A stretch of 64,000 bases of DNA from contig NVWM01000005.1 of NCBI GenBank assembly GCA_002733665.1, positions 43,727 to 107,726 on the forward strand, written 5' to 3'. The stretch comes from Lutibacter sp. Its GTDB lineage: Bacteria; Bacteroidota; Bacteroidia; Flavobacteriales; Flavobacteriaceae. Under the pieces are notes generated by a model. That model had not been told where the DNA came from. It saw only the letters and a program-made list of their open reading frames with translations, and searched no databases. Shown here one piece after another: positions 61,538 to 64,000 of the stretch (position 1 is its first letter; every line of letters begins with the position of its first letter). The translations under genes were made by a program, and so were the position numbers.

Positions 61538-61687
61538 CTGATTATCAGTTAAATTATGTTTTTTATATGTAATGATAACTTCTGATTTTAAAATTTGTTA
61601 AATATACTGTAAAAAACAGGAGAACATAAAAAAATCTTCACCAAAAAATGATGAAGATTATATGTTTAATAAAAAAATATTTTTTTT

Positions 61688-62167
61688 CTAAAATTCTCTA
61701 AAGACAGAATGCATCAATCGCTTCTTATCATTGATACTTTCTTCAAGTGATATCATCGTTTCTGTACGCGCAACACCGTCAATTTCATCAATCCTAAAGA
61801 TGATTCCCTTCGCGTGACTTGTATCTTTTGCTCTAATTTTACAGAATATGTTATACTTTCCTGCTGTGATATATGCAACTGTAATATTAGCAATTTTGCG
61901 CAACTCTTCAATAACTTCCTTTGTTCGAGATGTTTTTTCTAAAAAAATTCCTATATGAGCAATAAAAGAATAATTCATTTTCTCATAATCAATAGTTAAA
62001 GTAGATCCTTTTATAATGCCTTCTTCTTCCATCTTTTTTACACGAACGTGTATTGTGCCTGCAGAAACAACTAGTTTCTTCGCAATATCAGTAAATGGAG
62101 TTCTGGCATTATCAATAAGTATATCTAAAATTTGATGGTCAATTTCGTCTAAGATAAATTTTTTCAT
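61688..62167 (-). CDS. Lrp/AsnC-family transcriptional regulator
   Basis: 159 residues. The N-terminal helix-turn-helix (about 5-55: ILDILIDNARTPFTDIAKKL, VSAGTIHVRVKKMEEEGII) and C-terminal RAM ligand-binding domain (about 70-150: ITAGKYNIFCKIRAKDTSHA) are diagnostic. Lrp-type proteins respond to amino acids. It lies 150 bases upstream of the branched-chain E1 gene on the same strand, so control of amino-acid breakdown is plausible. Confidence 0.93.
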   Translation of the reverse strand: MKKFILDEIDHQILDILIDNARTPFTDIAKKLVVSAGTIHVRVKKMEEEGIIKGSTLTIDYEKMNYSFIAHIGIFLEKTSRTKEVIEELRKIANITVAYITAGKYNIFCKIRAKDTSHAKGIIFRIDEIDGVARTETMISLEESINDKKRLMHSVFREF

Positions 62168-62196
62168 AGTGTATTATACAATTTTGTAGTTAATAA

Positions 62197-62204
62197 CAAA
62201 TTTA
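62197..62204 (-). promoter_or_regulatory. -7 promoter element of the Lrp gene
   Basis: TAAATTTG on the - strand matches TAnnTTTG exactly, 29 bases before the ATG. Confidence 0.5.
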
Positions 62205-62254
62205 CTGATAATTTTTTAAAGAATAGCAGTTTTTATTATTAAATATTCAATGAA

Positions 62255-63349
62255 TTATAGGATAAACACTTTTTTATTGAAATCAACCTCTTTATGAGCG
62301 AAATAACCGTTCAAATCTCCAGTTTTTTCAACAGATTCATACTCTTCAAGCACACTATTTGATGTAACTTTATATTTGATAAGCACACCAACATCAACTA
62401 TTTCATCTACTGAATTTACTGTTATTTTTGCATTTCTATAAATAATATCAAAGAACTTTTTATCATTATTTGGAATGTTAAAATAATCTTCAAAATCGTC
62501 ATAAACATCAGAAATAACCATATAATACAAGCCTTTCAGCAATGCGTAAAAGTTATATTTTCTTGTAATTTCACGTTCATAATCATTAGGGAAATGTCCT
62601 GCTTCTATCAAAATAGTGTTATGCCCTAACTTCTGAAAATTATCACCTGTTGCTGTGGGATAAAACTCGTCTGTATATCTTCCAATATGCTTGGGAATAG
62701 CCTTTTGTAACAAATTATTCATAGCCACAATAACAGCCATCGTTTCTTTTCTTCCTTTAGTAATTGTTCGTTTTTCATCTTCTGATGGTGCTAAAAAAGA
62801 AATTGTAGCAGGATTTTCAGTTCCTTCTACATTAAAAATAGTGCGCTGATCATGTAAATTGAAACAAAAATGTGGTTTAAATTCATCTAAAACTCCACGC
62901 AATAATTGACTTTCTTTTGCCCTCCTATCAACCGCATCTCTATTCAAATCAATGCCTTCAGCGTTTTCTCGCGTATATGTTATCGCTCCATCTGGATTGA
63001 GTATCGGAATAAAAACAAGTGTGCAGTTAGTTAGTATTTCTGTTGCTATTGTTGATAGTTCGCCAGAATCATTGAAAAAATTGAACAAATCAAAGAGTGC
63101 TTTTGTTCCTGTGCTCTCGTTTCCGTGCATTTGCGACCAAATTAACACTCGTTTTTTACCATTTCCAATAGAAATCTTGTAAATCGGTAATTCGTTCTCA
63201 GAAGTTCCTTCTATATTAACAATAAATTTAGAATTCAAACTTTTAATCAACGGCTCAATATCATCCAATACTATTTGTAATCCTGATAACTTTGATTCAA
63301 AATTATCAGCATACCATTGTTTAAGTTTATTCAAATTGATTGATTGCAT
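62255..63349 (-). CDS. M14-family carboxypeptidase-like protein
   Basis: 364 residues from the preferred ATG at 63349 (MQSINLNKL). An ATG 39 bases upstream lies in a palindromic repeat and is unlikely to be native. Zinc ligands are in QMHGNESTG (His, Glu) and NLHDQRT (His). Substrate-binding motifs are ILNPDGA and DLNRDAVDRRA, and the catalytic Glu is in LIEAGHFPND. No signal peptide is seen, so the enzyme is probably cytoplasmic. Family members remove C-terminal residues or cleave peptidoglycan or amide bonds; the substrate here is unknown. Confidence 0.88.
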   Translation of the reverse strand: MQSINLNKLKQWYADNFESKLSGLQIVLDDIEPLIKSLNSKFIVNIEGTSENELPIYKISIGNGKKRVLIWSQMHGNESTGTKALFDLFNFFNDSGELSTIATEILTNCTLVFIPILNPDGAITYTRENAEGIDLNRDAVDRRAKESQLLRGVLDEFKPHFCFNLHDQRTIFNVEGTENPATISFLAPSEDEKRTITKGRKETMAVIVAMNNLLQKAIPKHIGRYTDEFYPTATGDNFQKLGHNTILIEAGHFPNDYEREITRKYNFYALLKGLYYMVISDVYDDFEDYFNIPNNDKKFFDIIYRNAKITVNSVDEIVDVGVLIKYKVTSNSVLEEYESVEKTGDLNGYFAHKEVDFNKKVFIL

Positions 63350-63382
63350 AATACAAAAATAAACATTTGTTTTTGTTTTGTG

Positions 63383-63468
63383 CGTCATTACGAGGAAAGA
63401 ATGACCGAAGTAATCTGCTACTTATATTAAGATTGCCGCGCTCGTAAAACTCCCTCGCAAAGACGAAA
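63383..63468. repeat. Palindromic repeat, gtcattacgag family
   Basis: Opens with gcgtcattacgaggaaag and closes with ctcgcaaagacg, with inner taatctgct and agattgccg. It is related to the copy at 17876. It lies upstream of the M14 gene and supplies a misleading upstream ATG. Confidence 0.65.
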
Positions 63469-63690
63469 AATAATGAATTACATTTTTAATAAGTTTACAG
63501 TTGTAATAAAAATAAACTAGTTTTAATATGTTTTTTTATGGTGTATGTTAAATAAATGGAACTCCTCTCAATTTTAAAATTATTCGTATCGATTTTATCT
63601 ATATCAATAGTTTAATTCATTTACTTTTAATAATTTAAACTACATTACTTAAATAATTAGTTTTATGTGAGTAATTACTATTAAATAGTA

Positions 63691-63722
63691 TTTGCATATG
63701 ATTTAGCGATAGTTTACTTTTG
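63691..63722 (+). promoter_or_regulatory. Promoter of the XRE-type regulator gene
   Basis: TTTG (63691-63694) and TACTTTTG (63715-63722) with a 20-base spacer match the Bacteroidota -33/-7 pattern. The start codon is 22 bases further on. Confidence 0.6.
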
Positions 63723-63744
63723 TAACACATTACAATCTGTTACA
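63721..63744 (+). promoter_or_regulatory. Inverted repeat, putative operator of the XRE regulator
   Basis: TGTAAC and GTTACA are 6-bp inverted arms 12 bases apart, overlapping the expected transcription start and abutting the ATG. This would suit autorepression by the helix-turn-helix protein. Confidence 0.5.
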
Positions 63745-64000
63745 ATGGTAAACAATTTAAAATTCGCTGAACGACTAAAAATAATGATGTCTTTTTATGG
63801 ATTAACGGCGACTGCTTTGGCAGAATCTATAGAGATACAACGCTCAAGCATTTCACATTTATTGTCTGGAAGAAATAGACCAAGTTTAGATTTTGTCTTA
63901 AAAGTTTTAGAGAAATATCCTGAAGTAGAATTGTATTGGTTACTCAACGGGAAAGGTACTTTTCCAAAGGAAGAAAAAGTAGAAATGGCTACTCCTACTC
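63745..64000 (+). CDS. XRE-type helix-turn-helix regulator (partial, runs off the window)
   Basis: The first 85 residues are visible. The helix-turn-helix has GLTATALAESIEIQRSSISH followed by LLSGRNRPSLDFVLKVLEKY and ELYWLLNGKGTF, a pattern common in Bacteroidota HTH_3 proteins. The promoter and inverted repeat upstream suggest self-regulation. The C-terminal part lies outside the window. Confidence 0.85.
   Translation, partial: MVNNLKFAERLKIMMSFYGLTATALAESIEIQRSSISHLLSGRNRPSLDFVLKVLEKYPEVELYWLLNGKGTFPKEEKVEMATPT

Noticed and set aside
1-64000. CRISPR arrays, tRNA or rRNA genes, insertion sequences with transposase
   Set aside because: I found no regular spaced repeats, cloverleaf-like sequences, rRNA signatures or transposase motifs on either strand.

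Overview
The window is AT-rich chromosomal DNA from a member of the Bacteroidota, most likely a marine Flavobacteriaceae. The evidence is a type IX secretion C-terminal sorting domain, many short signal peptides ending in a lipobox Cys, several matches to the Bacteroidota -7 promoter element TAnnTTTG, TTG/GTG starts, and families typical of flavobacteria such as LytTR two-component pairs and T9SS anchor-L proteins. I saw no rRNA, tRNA or CRISPR array.

Layout. 1-6700: the end of a + strand gene, then a run of - strand lipoproteins and small membrane proteins, including a large cadherin-repeat surface lipoprotein. 6824-9750: a TPR histidine kinase with its LytTR response regulator. 10058-15695: an accessory island. 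It has two copies of the 3' end of a thiE-like gene, a lone secreted protein, and a tight three-gene cassette: cytosine-5 DNA methyltransferase, double-GHKL histidine kinase, and response regulator with an unrecognised C-terminal domain. This is the best candidate for an undescribed defence or epigenetic system. 16038-20992: a Bacteroidota hypothetical protein, a TPR protein, the RNA-repair pair rtcB-prfH (prfH carries a palindromic repeat inserted in frame), two candidate tiny transcription units and a cold-shock protein. 21249-28808: a small membrane protein, an atypical SDR protein, a DUF1853 protein, a frameshifted MaoC hydratase, two DEAD-box helicases and an AraC regulator. A candidate structured small RNA follows at 28971-29054.

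29357-40492 is a neutral-lipid storage locus on the - strand. It holds WS/DGAT fused to an SCP2-like domain, a monoacylglycerol-lipase-like protein, a second alpha/beta hydrolase, a PlsB-HAD-PlsC triple fusion, GpsA, a coiled-coil protein, a SARP/BTAD regulator, and two phasin-like proteins behind a duplicated promoter. Together these could carry DHAP to glycerol-3-phosphate, (lyso)phosphatidate, diacylglycerol and triacylglycerol or wax ester, and could also coat and mobilise the lipid body.

40729-49546 (+ strand) is an efflux operon: DUF2202 lipoprotein, TetR, TolC, HlyD-type adaptor, cytochrome c lipoprotein, two small proteins, two ABC ATPases and two ABC-2 permeases. Its promoter carries tandem palindromes that fit a TetR operator. 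49621-64000 holds topoisomerase III, an mqo remnant, a T9SS adhesin-like protein, a second cold-shock protein, an SF2 helicase, an RluE-type pseudouridine synthase, a third DEAD-box helicase, a fused branched-chain 2-oxoacid dehydrogenase E1, an Lrp regulator, an M14 carboxypeptidase-like protein and the start of an XRE-type regulator. Small palindromic repeats are scattered between genes, and in two places supply an apparent upstream ATG.
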